Notes under the pieces: model-generated
What the model was told of the DNA's origin: nothing
The model's database searches: none
The model's input: only the letters and a program-made list of their open reading frames with translations
Made by a program: the position numbers and the translations under genes
Source: Gammaproteobacteria bacterium
GTDB lineage: Bacteria; Pseudomonadota; Gammaproteobacteria; Nevskiales; Nevskiaceae
DNA length: 64,000 nucleotides
Assembly: GCA_026398875.1 (NCBI GenBank)
Contig: JAPLSB010000024.1
Location: forward strand, 124,001 to 188,000
Reading direction: 5' to 3'
In this document: positions 56,870 to 64,000 of the stretch, one piece after another
Numbering within the stretch: position 1 is the first letter of the stretch
Layout: each line of letters begins with the position of its first letter

Positions 56870-57174
56870 GCGGCCACCGTCAGGCCGATCTGGCCGTCGC
56901 GCGTCATGCCGATCGCGGGCACTTGCAGGCTGATACCGGCGCGGCGCGCAGTGGCCAGCAGCTCGGTCAGCTGGTCCGAAACAGCGGTGCGGTGCATTTC
57001 CTCGCCGAAGGCCCAGTCATCAGCCCGGCGGGTCGCCAGTTCGGCCGCTTCCACGCGGGCAAGCAGCGCGTCGCGTTCGGCAGCGACCTGCTCCAGTTCG
57101 GCGCGCAGCTGGTCCGCTGCAAGGGCGTCCCAGCGGCGCTTCCGGCTGGATGACAAGTTGGCAACGGTTGGCAT
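56866..57174 (-). CDS. Coiled-coil prophage protein, 102 aa
   Basis: Heptad-rich LEQVAAERDALLARVEAAELA. First gene of the integrase-side operon, just downstream of the PL-like promoter. Unknown function. Confidence 0.65.
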   Translation of the reverse strand: MPTVANLSSSRKRRWDALAADQLRAELEQVAAERDALLARVEAAELATRRADDWAFGEEMHRTAVSDQLTELLATARRAGISLQVPAIGMTRDGQIGLTVAA

Positions 57175-57210
57175 CTGCGTTCTCCCATCGGGCCGCGGTG
57201 CGGCGTGATC

Positions 57211-57264
57211 GGATAGAAGAATAGTTTTTCTATACTTTTACTGTCTAGTATTTCTTGACTTTAC
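57211..57264 (-). promoter_or_regulatory. Left-operon promoter and operators (PL-like)
   Basis: On the minus strand TAGACA, 18-nt spacer, TATTCT. The control block TAAAGTCAAGAAAT.CT.GAC recurs upstream of CI (60533-60555). Two inverted repeats overlap it: GTATAGAAAAACTATTC, and ATACT/AGTAT arms ten bases apart. Likely repressor-controlled promoter of the integrase-side operon; inferred from shared sites. Confidence 0.6.
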
Positions 57265-57320
57265 CGACGAACGGCACTTCCGCTGCGTGACGCATTTCTC
57301 ATTTTCGGGGCAGCGGCCAC

Positions 57321-57344
57321 AAAAAAGCCCGCACGCGGCGGGCT
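57321..57344 (-). terminator. Intrinsic terminator of the repressor-methyltransferase operon
   Basis: On the minus strand AGCCCGC, loop, GCGGGCT then TTTTTT. It lies just beyond the methyltransferase stop and before the left-operon promoter. Confidence 0.9.
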
Positions 57345-57362
57345 GGTTTGGGATCAGGCGTT

Positions 57363-58259
57363 TCAGGTCGCTTCCGTTTCTGCTGTTGCCCAAGGTTGAT
57401 GATGTCGGGATCGCACTGCAGCCATATCGGGCGGCTGCAGGTGGTTCGAAAACACCATTACTTCCTTGCCCTGGCTGCGCTCGCGCTTGGCCGAGTAGTG
57501 CAGGTCCATCGTGCGCTGTTCGAAATCCGCATAAAGCCGGCGGATCAACGGGTGCTCGTCATACGACACCAACCAGGGGCCTTGGAGTTCTTCAATCACG
57601 ACTTGCGCTAGGCGAGTGTGATCCGCTTCCTGAAAGTGATTCATGTACAGCCGAGGCCCCTTCTCGACATAGGGCGGGTCGAGATAAGTCAACTTCCGTC
57701 TCGGCAGCGTAGGGACCACCTGACGCAAAAAATCCACAGCATCGAGGTTGTGGACAAAGATCCGGCTTCGCGCTCTGCCGAGGTCCATCACCCGCTTGAC
57801 CAACGCATCTTTTGTGTAACGGGCATCAAGCTTCCACTCGCCCGACTGATCCTTGCCGCCGATCATGCCGCCCTCCAGGATTCCTGAACGGTTCGTACGA
57901 TTCAGGAAAAAGGTGGCGAACCCAAGGTCGAGCTCTTCGGCAGTCGCCTTAGCGCGGTGAATCTCCCGCTGGGCATGCCAGGTATCTGCGGTCACCGGTG
58001 TGGTCAGGATCCGTTCGCAGAATTCTTCGCTGCGATAGACCGCGCTCTTCCAGAATGCGGCTACCGCACGATCGAAATCGTTCAGGTGGATGGTGTCCAC
58101 CACCATGGCGCTGAGCAGGTCAATAGCCAGCCCAGCCCCGCCACAAAACGGCTCGACGTAGTGCGCGTCATGTAACTTATTGTGCGCAATAAGTTGCTTC
58201 AGATAGGGCGCAAACTTGCCCTTGCCGCCCGGGTAGCGGAGCGGAGTGAGATACGCCAT
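57363..58259 (-). CDS. D12-class adenine-specific DNA methyltransferase
   Basis: 298 residues. Motifs of the Dam/D12 N6-adenine group: TPLRYPGGKGKFAPYL, EPFCGGAGLAIDLL (motif I), FFLNRTNRSGIL, and YLDPPYV (motif IV DPPY). Uses SAM; recognition sequence unknown. An AGGAGG ribosome-binding site precedes the ATG. No restriction enzyme is obvious next to it, so it is a solitary methyltransferase or pairs with the ParB-like gene upstream. Third gene of the CI operon, so it is probably expressed in the lysogen. Confidence 0.93.
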   Translation of the reverse strand: MAYLTPLRYPGGKGKFAPYLKQLIAHNKLHDAHYVEPFCGGAGLAIDLLSAMVVDTIHLNDFDRAVAAFWKSAVYRSEEFCERILTTPVTADTWHAQREIHRAKATAEELDLGFATFFLNRTNRSGILEGGMIGGKDQSGEWKLDARYTKDALVKRVMDLGRARSRIFVHNLDAVDFLRQVVPTLPRRKLTYLDPPYVEKGPRLYMNHFQEADHTRLAQVVIEELQGPWLVSYDEHPLIRRLYADFEQRTMDLHYSAKRERSQGKEVMVFSNHLQPPDMAAVRSRHHQPWATAETEAT

Positions 58260-58286
58260 GAGTGCTGCCTCCTGAATACGGGCAGC

Positions 58287-59777
58287 TTAGCGGGACTTCT
58301 TGCCTTCGGCCAGCGTCATCTTCCCCTTCTTGGCCGCATTGAAATGCATTCGCTGCCACATGAGTTCTAGCCCCGGCTTAATCGATTCGAAGGCGCTCGC
58401 AGCTGCTTCAGGGGAAGCAAGCGACACCGAGTTGTGCATGTAGTTGCTGAATTCCTCGTATCGAGCGGCGGCAGTATCGAGGCTTATGGCAATGTCGAGA
58501 CGATTCACTGGATCATTGGTGATATTGAACTCTCCGCTTTTCAAATGGTTTGCCGCCGCCTTTATCGTTTGTTCATAACCCTTACCAGTCACACCAAACT
58601 CCCGGCCGTAATGGAGGCAGGTCAGTTCAAGCAGCGATCTGGCTAGTGCAGAACACGCGTAAGGAGCATCAAACACCGAAATCGCGCGAAGATCCTTCAG
58701 GATCGCGTTGCACTTCGCATTGGTCACGAATTGAAAATCATCTCGCCGGACCAGTTTGCCAGTTCCTTTCCTAATCCTTGGCTTCTTCGGTACGTCCTCA
58801 ACCGTCGTCGGCGGCGTCTCTTCTTCGAAACGGGTGGCCGCAGGGCTTGCCTCGTGTTTGGCGACATCGTTGGCACCGTCGGAGTCCTTGCCAGACGCCC
58901 GTTTTGGATGCTCGTCTTCACCTTCCGCTTTCTTCTGCCCTTTGTAACCCGCACCGCCCTGCGAACTGGGTAGCTGAATTCCAGCACGAAGCTGGTCCAG
59001 AAACTGGCCGATTTTGGCCACTGTCTCGAATTCGCCGCGTGATGTGATTTCCTTGTTGGAGACGCCGGCGGCAATTCGCGCAAGTGCGTCATACGCCAGA
59101 TCCACGTTCGCTTGCGGCAGCGCCTTGCACTGGCTGACATTGAACTTGAACAGCTCGGTGAAACGTTCAGACTGTGCGACGCGCTCGAAGGTCGTCAAAG
59201 CAAAGGTGCCGGCGTCTAGTTCTGCAACCACTGCCGGCGCCAGCCTGCTGAGCTCCCGAAGCTTGCTCAGCGTTTTCCAGGAGCCGCTTTGTTCGAAGCG
59301 GCCCTGAGGCACGGCCAACCAGGCAATACGCCCAGCGCCGTTGTTTGCGCCGGTGTGCTTGAGCCGGATGAACTCGTTCGCCTCATCCCTGCTCGGGAAG
59401 CAGAACGCCTCGATGACTGCGGCAACGCTGTCATCGACGCGCTTGGCGTACTGCTTCATCAGCTTCCTCTGGGTTGGCGTCAGGTTGATATCCGCGCGGT
59501 CAACCAGGCCGTTCTTCTTCAGCAGCCGCAATGCCGACAGCCGGCGATTACCGTCCAGCGCGATGTAACGCCCGGGAGTAGTGGGATGAGCGATGACCGA
59601 CAGGCGCTCGGTCGGATCAAGGCGCTTTCGCACACTGATATCCCTCGCAAGGCCGAATATCGTGTCCCCTTCGACCTCTAGCAATTGGTTGAGGGCTTCG
59701 GTTTGGTTGCCCGCCCCGCGGATGCGAGGGTTCTTCTCATCGAGTTCAAAAGCATCGAGCGGCAAATCTAGCTTCAT
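58287..59777 (-). CDS. ParB-like DGNRR protein, CI-operon
   Basis: 496 residues. N-terminal ParB/Srx-type domain (~1-150, YIALDGNRRLSALRLL), a helical middle, a charged low-complexity stretch (KGQKKAEGEDEHP area) and an all-helical C-terminal domain (~365-490, ALARSLLELTCLHYGREF; NYMHNSVSLASPEA) that resembles HEPN/DUF4145-type domains by pattern only. Proteins with a DGNRR ParB-like domain often occur near methyltransferases and defence genes. Start at 59777 has an AGGA ribosome-binding site; a GTG at 59807 is an alternative. It follows CI by 48 bp and precedes the methyltransferase by 27. Composition looks less GC-rich than the chromosome. Function unknown. Confidence 0.8.
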   Translation of the reverse strand: MKLDLPLDAFELDEKNPRIRGAGNQTEALNQLLEVEGDTIFGLARDISVRKRLDPTERLSVIAHPTTPGRYIALDGNRRLSALRLLKKNGLVDRADINLTPTQRKLMKQYAKRVDDSVAAVIEAFCFPSRDEANEFIRLKHTGANNGAGRIAWLAVPQGRFEQSGSWKTLSKLRELSRLAPAVVAELDAGTFALTTFERVAQSERFTELFKFNVSQCKALPQANVDLAYDALARIAAGVSNKEITSRGEFETVAKIGQFLDQLRAGIQLPSSQGGAGYKGQKKAEGEDEHPKRASGKDSDGANDVAKHEASPAATRFEEETPPTTVEDVPKKPRIRKGTGKLVRRDDFQFVTNAKCNAILKDLRAISVFDAPYACSALARSLLELTCLHYGREFGVTGKGYEQTIKAAANHLKSGEFNITNDPVNRLDIAISLDTAAARYEEFSNYMHNSVSLASPEAAASAFESIKPGLELMWQRMHFNAAKKGKMTLAEGKKSR

Positions 59778-59825
59778 CGTAGATCCTGAACGTTTTTCGT
59801 TATTCACAACCCGCCGTACCGATGC

Positions 59826-60500
59826 TTACAGCTTCCTGGCATTCCAAGCGAGAACTACCCGGCCGTGAATCGTGAACGGCTTCTCAGGATCGATGCGGAA
59901 AGGTTCGTAGACCGTGCGGTTATGTGAAACCGCCATCACCCCACGGCCCGGGACGCGCTGCAGGGTCTTCACGTAGAACTCGCCGTCGTAGGTGAAGGCA
60001 AACACAGCGTCGATCTTGTGCTCCGTGACGTTCTGGTCCACCAACAGCATGTCGCCGTCGTTGAAGGTCGGCAGCATCGAATCCCCTCGCCCGGTGATAA
60101 AGCTGAGGTTCGGCGGGTTACTGAAGCTAGCCTGCTTCTTCAACTCCGCCAGGCTGACCGTGATGGACTGCACCACCTGCGGGTGGTCTTCGACCACGGC
60201 ACCGCTTCCCATCGATGCCGTGACGTTGAAGTGCTTAACGTTTGCCGAATTACCGTCGGCGGACGTCGCGCTCGTCACTAGCGGCAGGCCATTGAAGTCA
60301 GCCGAAGCTACCTCTCGATGCGGTACGTAGGGGAAGTTGGTGAGCCTCGCGATCAGATCTACCTGAGCGACGCTTGGAGCGTGCCGATTGTTCTCCCATG
60401 CCGACACATTCCCTTTCGTACACCCAAGCTCATGCGCGAGCTGTTCTTGCGACAGGTTCGCTGAATTCCGCGCTTGTTTGACCCACAACCCTAAGTTCAT
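59826..60500 (-). CDS. CI-like phage repressor, S24 peptidase type
   Basis: 224 residues. XRE HTH (~18-37, LSQEQLAHELGCTKGNVSAWE) and a C-terminal S24/LexA-like domain with GRGDSMLPTFNDGDMLLVD (catalytic Ser) and FYVKTLQR (catalytic Lys). Self-cleavage during the SOS response is likely. The start at 60500 is the Met just before the HTH. Divergent from the Cro/YdaS-like gene. Confidence 0.94.
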   Translation of the reverse strand: MNLGLWVKQARNSANLSQEQLAHELGCTKGNVSAWENNRHAPSVAQVDLIARLTNFPYVPHREVASADFNGLPLVTSATSADGNSANVKHFNVTASMGSGAVVEDHPQVVQSITVSLAELKKQASFSNPPNLSFITGRGDSMLPTFNDGDMLLVDQNVTEHKIDAVFAFTYDGEFYVKTLQRVPGRGVMAVSHNRTVYEPFRIDPEKPFTIHGRVVLAWNARKL

Positions 60501-60510
60501 GCGGACCAGC

Positions 60511-60574
60511 GTATAGGTAGCCTTTACTTTCGTCGTCCAGCATTTCTTGACTTTATGTCCAGTTTTTCTATACC
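60511..60574. promoter_or_regulatory. CI/Cro divergent control region
   Basis: Plus strand: TTGACT (60547-60552), 16-nt spacer, TATACC (60569-60574), promoter for the Cro-like gene. Minus strand: TGGACG, 18-nt spacer, TATACG for CI. Operator candidates with the same GTATAG half: GTATAGGTAGCCTTTAC (60511-60527) and GTATAGAAAAACTGGAC (minus strand, ending near 60574). Confidence 0.65.
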
Positions 60575-60604
60575 TTGCGGCTAACAAACCTGTCGGCACG
60601 CACG

Positions 60605-60868
60605 ATGAGCTCTGAACCACTGAAGACGGCGATCTCACAACTCGGCTCTATGAACGCCTTGGCAATCAAGCTGGGCATAACGAAAGCCGCGGTGCACCAA
60701 TGGACGCTTGAGGGTCGACGGGTTCCAGCAAAGCACTGCGTGGCAATCGAAACCGCCACCGAAGGCGCCGTCACCCGCCACGACCTTCGCCCCGACGTAT
60801 TCGGAGTGCAGCCGGCCATTGCGCCGGCGCCTCCTGCTCCATCTGCCAGTCAGCAGCAGGCTGCCTGA
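60605..60868 (+). CDS. Cro/YdaS-like regulator
   Basis: 87 residues; an HTH (MNALAIKLGITKAAVHQWTLEGRRVPAKHCVAIE) of the Cro/YdaS type, then a Pro/Ala tail. It is opposite CI across the control region, so it is the lytic-side regulator. The start at 60605 fits the promoter at 60547-60574. Confidence 0.85.
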   Translation: MSSEPLKTAISQLGSMNALAIKLGITKAAVHQWTLEGRRVPAKHCVAIETATEGAVTRHDLRPDVFGVQPAIAPAPPAPSASQQQAA

Positions 60869-60882
60869 TGAAGCCGCCTCGC

Positions 60883-61104
60883 CTACCGGTACCGCAGCAC
60901 CTCGCCGGTGCTCACCACAGTGAAGGTGCGCTCGACTTCGTGGTGGTTCAGCACTTCGCCGCTTTCCAGTTGCCACCTGCCCAGCCCGCTGAAGCCAGCG
61001 TGCGGGTTGTCCAGCGTGGCAGCCGACCGCTGCGACTGAACCAGCACCGCGCGCAGTAGCTGCCCGCGCGCGTTCACGACTTCCACAACCTTGGTGATTC
61101 CCAT
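60883..61104 (-). CDS. Small prophage protein, minus strand, 73 aa
   Basis: Natural-looking beta-type sequence (NARGQLLRAVLVQSQ, FSGLGRWQLESGEVLN, RTFTVVSTGEVLRYR). Unknown function. It runs against the early transcript and its ATG overlaps that of the next plus-strand frame (CATG at 61102-61105). Confidence 0.5.
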   Translation of the reverse strand: MGITKVVEVVNARGQLLRAVLVQSQRSAATLDNPHAGFSGLGRWQLESGEVLNHHEVERTFTVVSTGEVLRYR

Positions 61105-61342
61105 GGCACACGCCCCTGTCGGTGATTTCGGCCCGCTGCTGAACCACAGCTTGAATCGCATCGGCTGCTTCATCACGGAACAGGGTCTCAGTCCCGAGGA
61201 TTGCGAGGCAATCTTCGAAGCCGGCATGGCAGCCCGCTTCCGGCTGGTCGCGCCCTTCAAGGTACTGGCAGGCCCCGTGACCGCCGGCGTTGATGTTCAA
61301 CGGGATGGCGTCGGCGTCCTGGTTGCCGGTCTGATCGGCTGA
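61103..61342 (+). CDS. Small prophage protein, 79 aa
   Basis: Starts MAHAPVGDFGPLLNHS. Mixed helical protein, no domain recognised. Alternative start at 61091. Competes with the minus-strand frame for the same CATG. Uncertain. Confidence 0.4.
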   Translation: MAHAPVGDFGPLLNHSLNRIGCFITEQGLSPEDCEAIFEAGMAARFRLVAPFKVLAGPVTAGVDVQRDGVGVLVAGLIG

Positions 61343-61462
61343 ACGCAGTGGAACCTCTCCTCCAGAGCGGCTGCGGCCGTTCTCGCACCTTCCCGGCCTG
61401 CCCAGACCGGGCTTTCTATTCGCTGCAGCTGATGCTGACTTCACGGTGGATCCCTGAGCTTG

Positions 61463-61490
61463 CCGGCCGGATGCTCGGCCGGTTTTTTTT
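61463..61490 (+). terminator. Intrinsic terminator in early region
   Basis: CCGGCCG, 6-nt loop, CGGCCGG then eight T. Ends the Cro-side short transcript before the CII-like gene, like a lambda tR1. Confidence 0.9.
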
Positions 61491-61541
61491 ACCCCGTGAA
61501 GCTTGTACCGGGCTGTACCGGAAACCGGGACACGTCGGGAC

Positions 61542-61931
61542 ATGACGCAGAACCATCTCTGGATCGAGACCTGGGCGGATGCCGTCCGGGCGTTGATTGA
61601 GGCCTGTGGTGGGCCGAAGCGGGTCGGCGCGGAGTTGCGCCCGGACCTACCGGCTGATGACGCGGGCGAGTGGCTGCAGAAGACGCTCAAGCCCAACCGC
61701 CGCGAGGTGCTGAGCGCGCAGCAGCTGCTGACGCTGATGGCGATCGGCCGCCGCCACAACTGCGATTTGCTGATGGCCTTTGTCGCCGATCAGGCGGGCT
61801 ACCACGCGCCGAAGCCGATCGACATGGCGAACGAAACCGCGCGAGTGCAGCAGCAGGCACAAGACATGTTTGCGGAGGCGAGCAAGCTGCTTGATCGCCT
61901 TTCGCGCTTGCAGGCCCTGCAGCCGAAGTGA
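61542..61931 (+). CDS. Phage CII-like regulatory protein (CP76 family)
   Basis: 129 residues. ETWADAVRALIEACGGPKRVG and WLQKTLKPNRREVLSAQQL fit the Phage_CP76/CII family of activators. Helical C-terminal tail. It directly precedes the primase, as CII precedes O in lambda. Two TGTACCGG copies lie just upstream. Confidence 0.8.
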   Translation: MTQNHLWIETWADAVRALIEACGGPKRVGAELRPDLPADDAGEWLQKTLKPNRREVLSAQQLLTLMAIGRRHNCDLLMAFVADQAGYHAPKPIDMANETARVQQQAQDMFAEASKLLDRLSRLQALQPK

Positions 61932-61941
61932 GCGGCTGCCG

Positions 61942-64000
61942 ATGACGACTGCGCCGCAACGAGATCCGCTTGACGTTGCCCTTCGGCAGCTTCGCTCGAT
62001 CGGTCTGCTGGTCGACCGCGTAAACATCGGACCACCGGCGCGCGGCAAGGTGTGGCGCGTGGATGTTGAAGGCCAGCGGCGCGGCAAGAAATCCGGGTGG
62101 TATCTGTGCGACTGGTATCGGCTGGACAACGGCCAGCAGGTGGTTGTTGGCAGCTACGGCGTCTGGGTGGGTGATGATCCTGGCTCAATCAATCTCGACT
62201 TCGAGGTTGATGCTGCGGTGTCGGCTGCAGAGCGTGACCGCATGCGCGCGGAGCAGCAGCGGCTGTCGGCCGTGCATGCCGAGCATCTGGAGGAGCAGCG
62301 GGCCGACGCCGCCAAGCGTGCCGGCGAGATCTGGCCGAAGCTTCCGGACAACGGCGCCGTGCCTTACCTGCAGCGGAAGAACGCGCGCATGTTCGGCTGC
62401 CGGATTGGCCGCGATGGGGCGCTGGTGGTGCCGCTGCGGCGCCCGTTCACCGAGGCGCTGGTGGGCCTGCAGTTCATTCAGCCGGATGGCACGAAACGCT
62501 TCCTGACCGGCACGGCCAAGCATGGCGCCGCGCATTTGATCGGCGAACTGCCGGCCGACGACACCGCGACCATCGGCCTTGCCGAGGGCTACGCGACCGC
62601 CGCCACCTGCTATCAGGCCACCACCTGGCCGACCTTCGTCTGTTTCGACTGCGGCAACCTGCTGGCCGTCGCCAAGGCGATACGCGCCGCGCGGCCGAAG
62701 GCGCGCCTGGTGGTGTTTGCAGACCACGATCAATGGACGGTGCGCGGGGCGATCCGCAAAGCGGAGCTAGCCGGCGTAGATCCTCAACCTATCGCTGGCG
62801 ATGACCCGCGCTGGGCCGAATGGCGGGCGCGTGGCTGGCTGGTCAACGCCGGCCTCGATGCGGCGTACGAGGTGCTGACACAGTGCACGGCCTCAGTGGC
62901 ATTGCCGCCGTTTGCTTCCGACGACGCCGCCAAGCGCACGGACTGGAATGATCTGCACGTCAGCGCGGGGATCGATGCGGTACGCGCGGCGATCCTTACA
63001 CCGGGCAGCCTGATCACCAGCCTGCCCCCACCAGCGCCGGAGCCCGCCACAGACGCGCCAGCCGATCCGCCCGACGGCGCACCGGCAGCAGCGCCGGCGC
63101 CAGTGGTAGCGCTGACGCATGAGCAGCTGCTGGCGCGCTATGAGCTGATCCACGGCACGACCGATGTGTGGGACGTGGATTCGGGCCTGCGCATGAAATT
63201 CCAGGCGCTCAAGGCGCTGATCGGGCCTGTGGCCGCGAAGGCTTGGCAGGACGACACCGCCAAACGCGTGCGGATTGCCGTGCCCGCGAAGCCGAAGGCG
63301 GATACCGGCGCCGCGCCGTCGATGCGGCTGCTCGAGTGGGAGCGCGGGCTGGTGTTCGGCGAGACGGGGCTCAAGGCATCGACGTGGAACGTGATGCACG
63401 TGCTGCGTAACCATGCGAACTGGAAGGGCGTGTTCGGCTTCGACAGTTTCGCGAAGCGCATCGTGAAGCTGCGGCCCACGGCGTTCGGTAGCCCCGAGGG
63501 GTTGCTGACCGATACCGACGAAGTGCAGACGGCGGCATGGTTCGGCCGCCGCGACACCTATCGGGCTGACGTGAAGACCGGTACGGCGCGCGAGGCGATC
63601 AGCGTGGTGGCCGCCGACAACGCGTTCCATCCGGTGCGGGACTACCTGTCCGCGCTGACCTGGGATGGGACCGACCGCCTCGATCACTTTTTCAGCGACT
63701 ACTGCAACGTCATCCGTACGCCGACGATCAGCGGCTTTGCACGCAACTTCTTCATCCAAGCGGTGGCGCGTGTGTTTCAGCCTGGCTGCAAGGCTGACCT
63801 GATGCTGGTGCTCGAAGGCGACCAGGGCGCGCGCAAGTCGACGCTGGCGGCCACGCTGGCCGGGGTGGGCAACTACGCCGACGTGGGCACCGCGCCGAGC
63901 GACAAAGACTTCTACCAGATCATCCAGGGCGTCTGGCTCGTGGAGATCAGCGAGATGGCGTCCTTTGCGCGAGCGGAGAACAGCCATATCAAACGCGCGA
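61942..64000 (+). CDS. Toprim primase / VapE-family helicase, 5' part
   Basis: At least 686 residues, open to the window end. An N-terminal primase-like region leads to a P4-type Toprim domain: GLAEGYATA (Glu215) and FADHDQ (Asp261, Asp263). After an Ala/Pro linker (~355-385) comes a VapE (virulence-associated E) helicase domain (ALTWDGTDRLDHFF, Walker A GDQGARKST at 626-634, then WLVEISEM). It likely primes and unwinds phage DNA for replication. Follows the CII-like gene by 10 bp. Confidence 0.95.
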   Translation, partial: MTTAPQRDPLDVALRQLRSIGLLVDRVNIGPPARGKVWRVDVEGQRRGKKSGWYLCDWYRLDNGQQVVVGSYGVWVGDDPGSINLDFEVDAAVSAAERDRMRAEQQRLSAVHAEHLEEQRADAAKRAGEIWPKLPDNGAVPYLQRKNARMFGCRIGRDGALVVPLRRPFTEALVGLQFIQPDGTKRFLTGTAKHGAAHLIGELPADDTATIGLAEGYATAATCYQATTWPTFVCFDCGNLLAVAKAIRAARPKARLVVFADHDQWTVRGAIRKAELAGVDPQPIAGDDPRWAEWRARGWLVNAGLDAAYEVLTQCTASVALPPFASDDAAKRTDWNDLHVSAGIDAVRAAILTPGSLITSLPPPAPEPATDAPADPPDGAPAAAPAPVVALTHEQLLARYELIHGTTDVWDVDSGLRMKFQALKALIGPVAAKAWQDDTAKRVRIAVPAKPKADTGAAPSMRLLEWERGLVFGETGLKASTWNVMHVLRNHANWKGVFGFDSFAKRIVKLRPTAFGSPEGLLTDTDEVQTAAWFGRRDTYRADVKTGTAREAISVVAADNAFHPVRDYLSALTWDGTDRLDHFFSDYCNVIRTPTISGFARNFFIQAVARVFQPGCKADLMLVLEGDQGARKSTLAATLAGVGNYADVGTAPSDKDFYQIIQGVWLVEISEMASFARAENSHIKRA

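Larger units (their letters stand above)
49709..64000. mobile_element. Temperate prophage, integrase end (partial)
   Basis: From the tRNA-Glu-anchored serine integrase through an integrase-side operon, CI-like repressor, Cro/YdaS-like regulator, CII-like protein and Toprim/VapE primase. The far end and structural genes are beyond the window. Gene organisation is that of a lambdoid immunity and replication region. Confidence 0.88.

Noticed and set aside
57363..58259. Restriction-modification system around the methyltransferase
   Set aside because: No recognisable restriction endonuclease neighbour; the ParB-like gene has no known nuclease motif.
60868..61059. 63-aa plus-strand frame starting at the Cro-like stop
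   Set aside because: Start overlaps the stop (TGATG) but the sequence is less protein-like and third-position GC is lower than in the opposite frame at 60883-61104.
62893..63987. 364-aa minus-strand open frame at the end of the window
   Set aside because: Shadow of the Toprim/VapE gene, which has motifs on the plus strand.

Overview
The window reads as about 49.6 kb of chromosome followed by the first 14.3 kb of a prophage. The DNA is very GC-rich. The gene content (a large TonB-dependent receptor, a surE-pcm-nlpD block, nnrD-tsaE-amiC-mutL opposite queG, alaC-hom-thrC, and panB/panC/panD) fits a gammaproteobacterium near Nevskiales/Xanthomonadales. That placement comes from gene order and protein style only; no rRNA or marker comparison was possible.

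Chromosomal part. 1-1324: the end of a FecCD-type permease and its ATPase (iron, haem or cobalamin uptake). 1356-4538: a membrane-bound GGDEF/EAL-type protein whose catalytic motifs look ruined in both domains. 4690-10501 (minus): alaC-hom-thrC-recJ. 10668-13735: an exported peroxiredoxin and a TonB-dependent receptor. 14450-17234 (minus): surE-pcm-dedA-nlpD with no rpoS after nlpD. 17296-20335: an Smr protein followed 4 nt later by a SLOG/TRAF-binding-like/class III cyclase fusion. 20348-25997 (minus): nnrD-tsaE-amiC-mutL; mutL is preceded by a decoy mutL-like start and two 90-bp repeats. 26023-29672: queG, a degenerate C39-like TPR lipoprotein, and pgi. 29755-33628 (minus): panB, an AftB-like glycosyltransferase, panC, panD. 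33865-44016: three exported beta-helix proteins and a TolB-N/TPR membrane protein. 44157-47564: a membrane Ser/Thr kinase convergent with an ECF sigma factor. 47648-49546 (minus): pcnB-folK. 49674: tRNA-Glu(CTC).

Prophage part. A large serine integrase gene ends inside the tRNA-Glu gene, marking one attachment site. Thirteen minus-strand genes (57174 down to 51396) lead into it; most overlap by ATGA/GTGA, like the left operon of a lambdoid phage. Next comes a repressor operon (CI, then a ParB-like DGNRR protein, then a D12-class adenine methyltransferase) with its own terminator. Divergent from CI are a Cro/YdaS-like regulator, small early genes, a CII-like protein and a Toprim-VapE primase/helicase that runs off the window. 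Left-operon and CI/Cro control regions share a sequence block and a GTATAG operator half-site, consistent with one repressor acting on both.

The best candidates for undescribed biology are the SLOG-cyclase fusion (17879-20335), the CI-linked ParB-like/methyltransferase cassette (57363-59777), and the sigma/kinase pair together with a bipartite promoter-like motif shared by two beta-helix genes.
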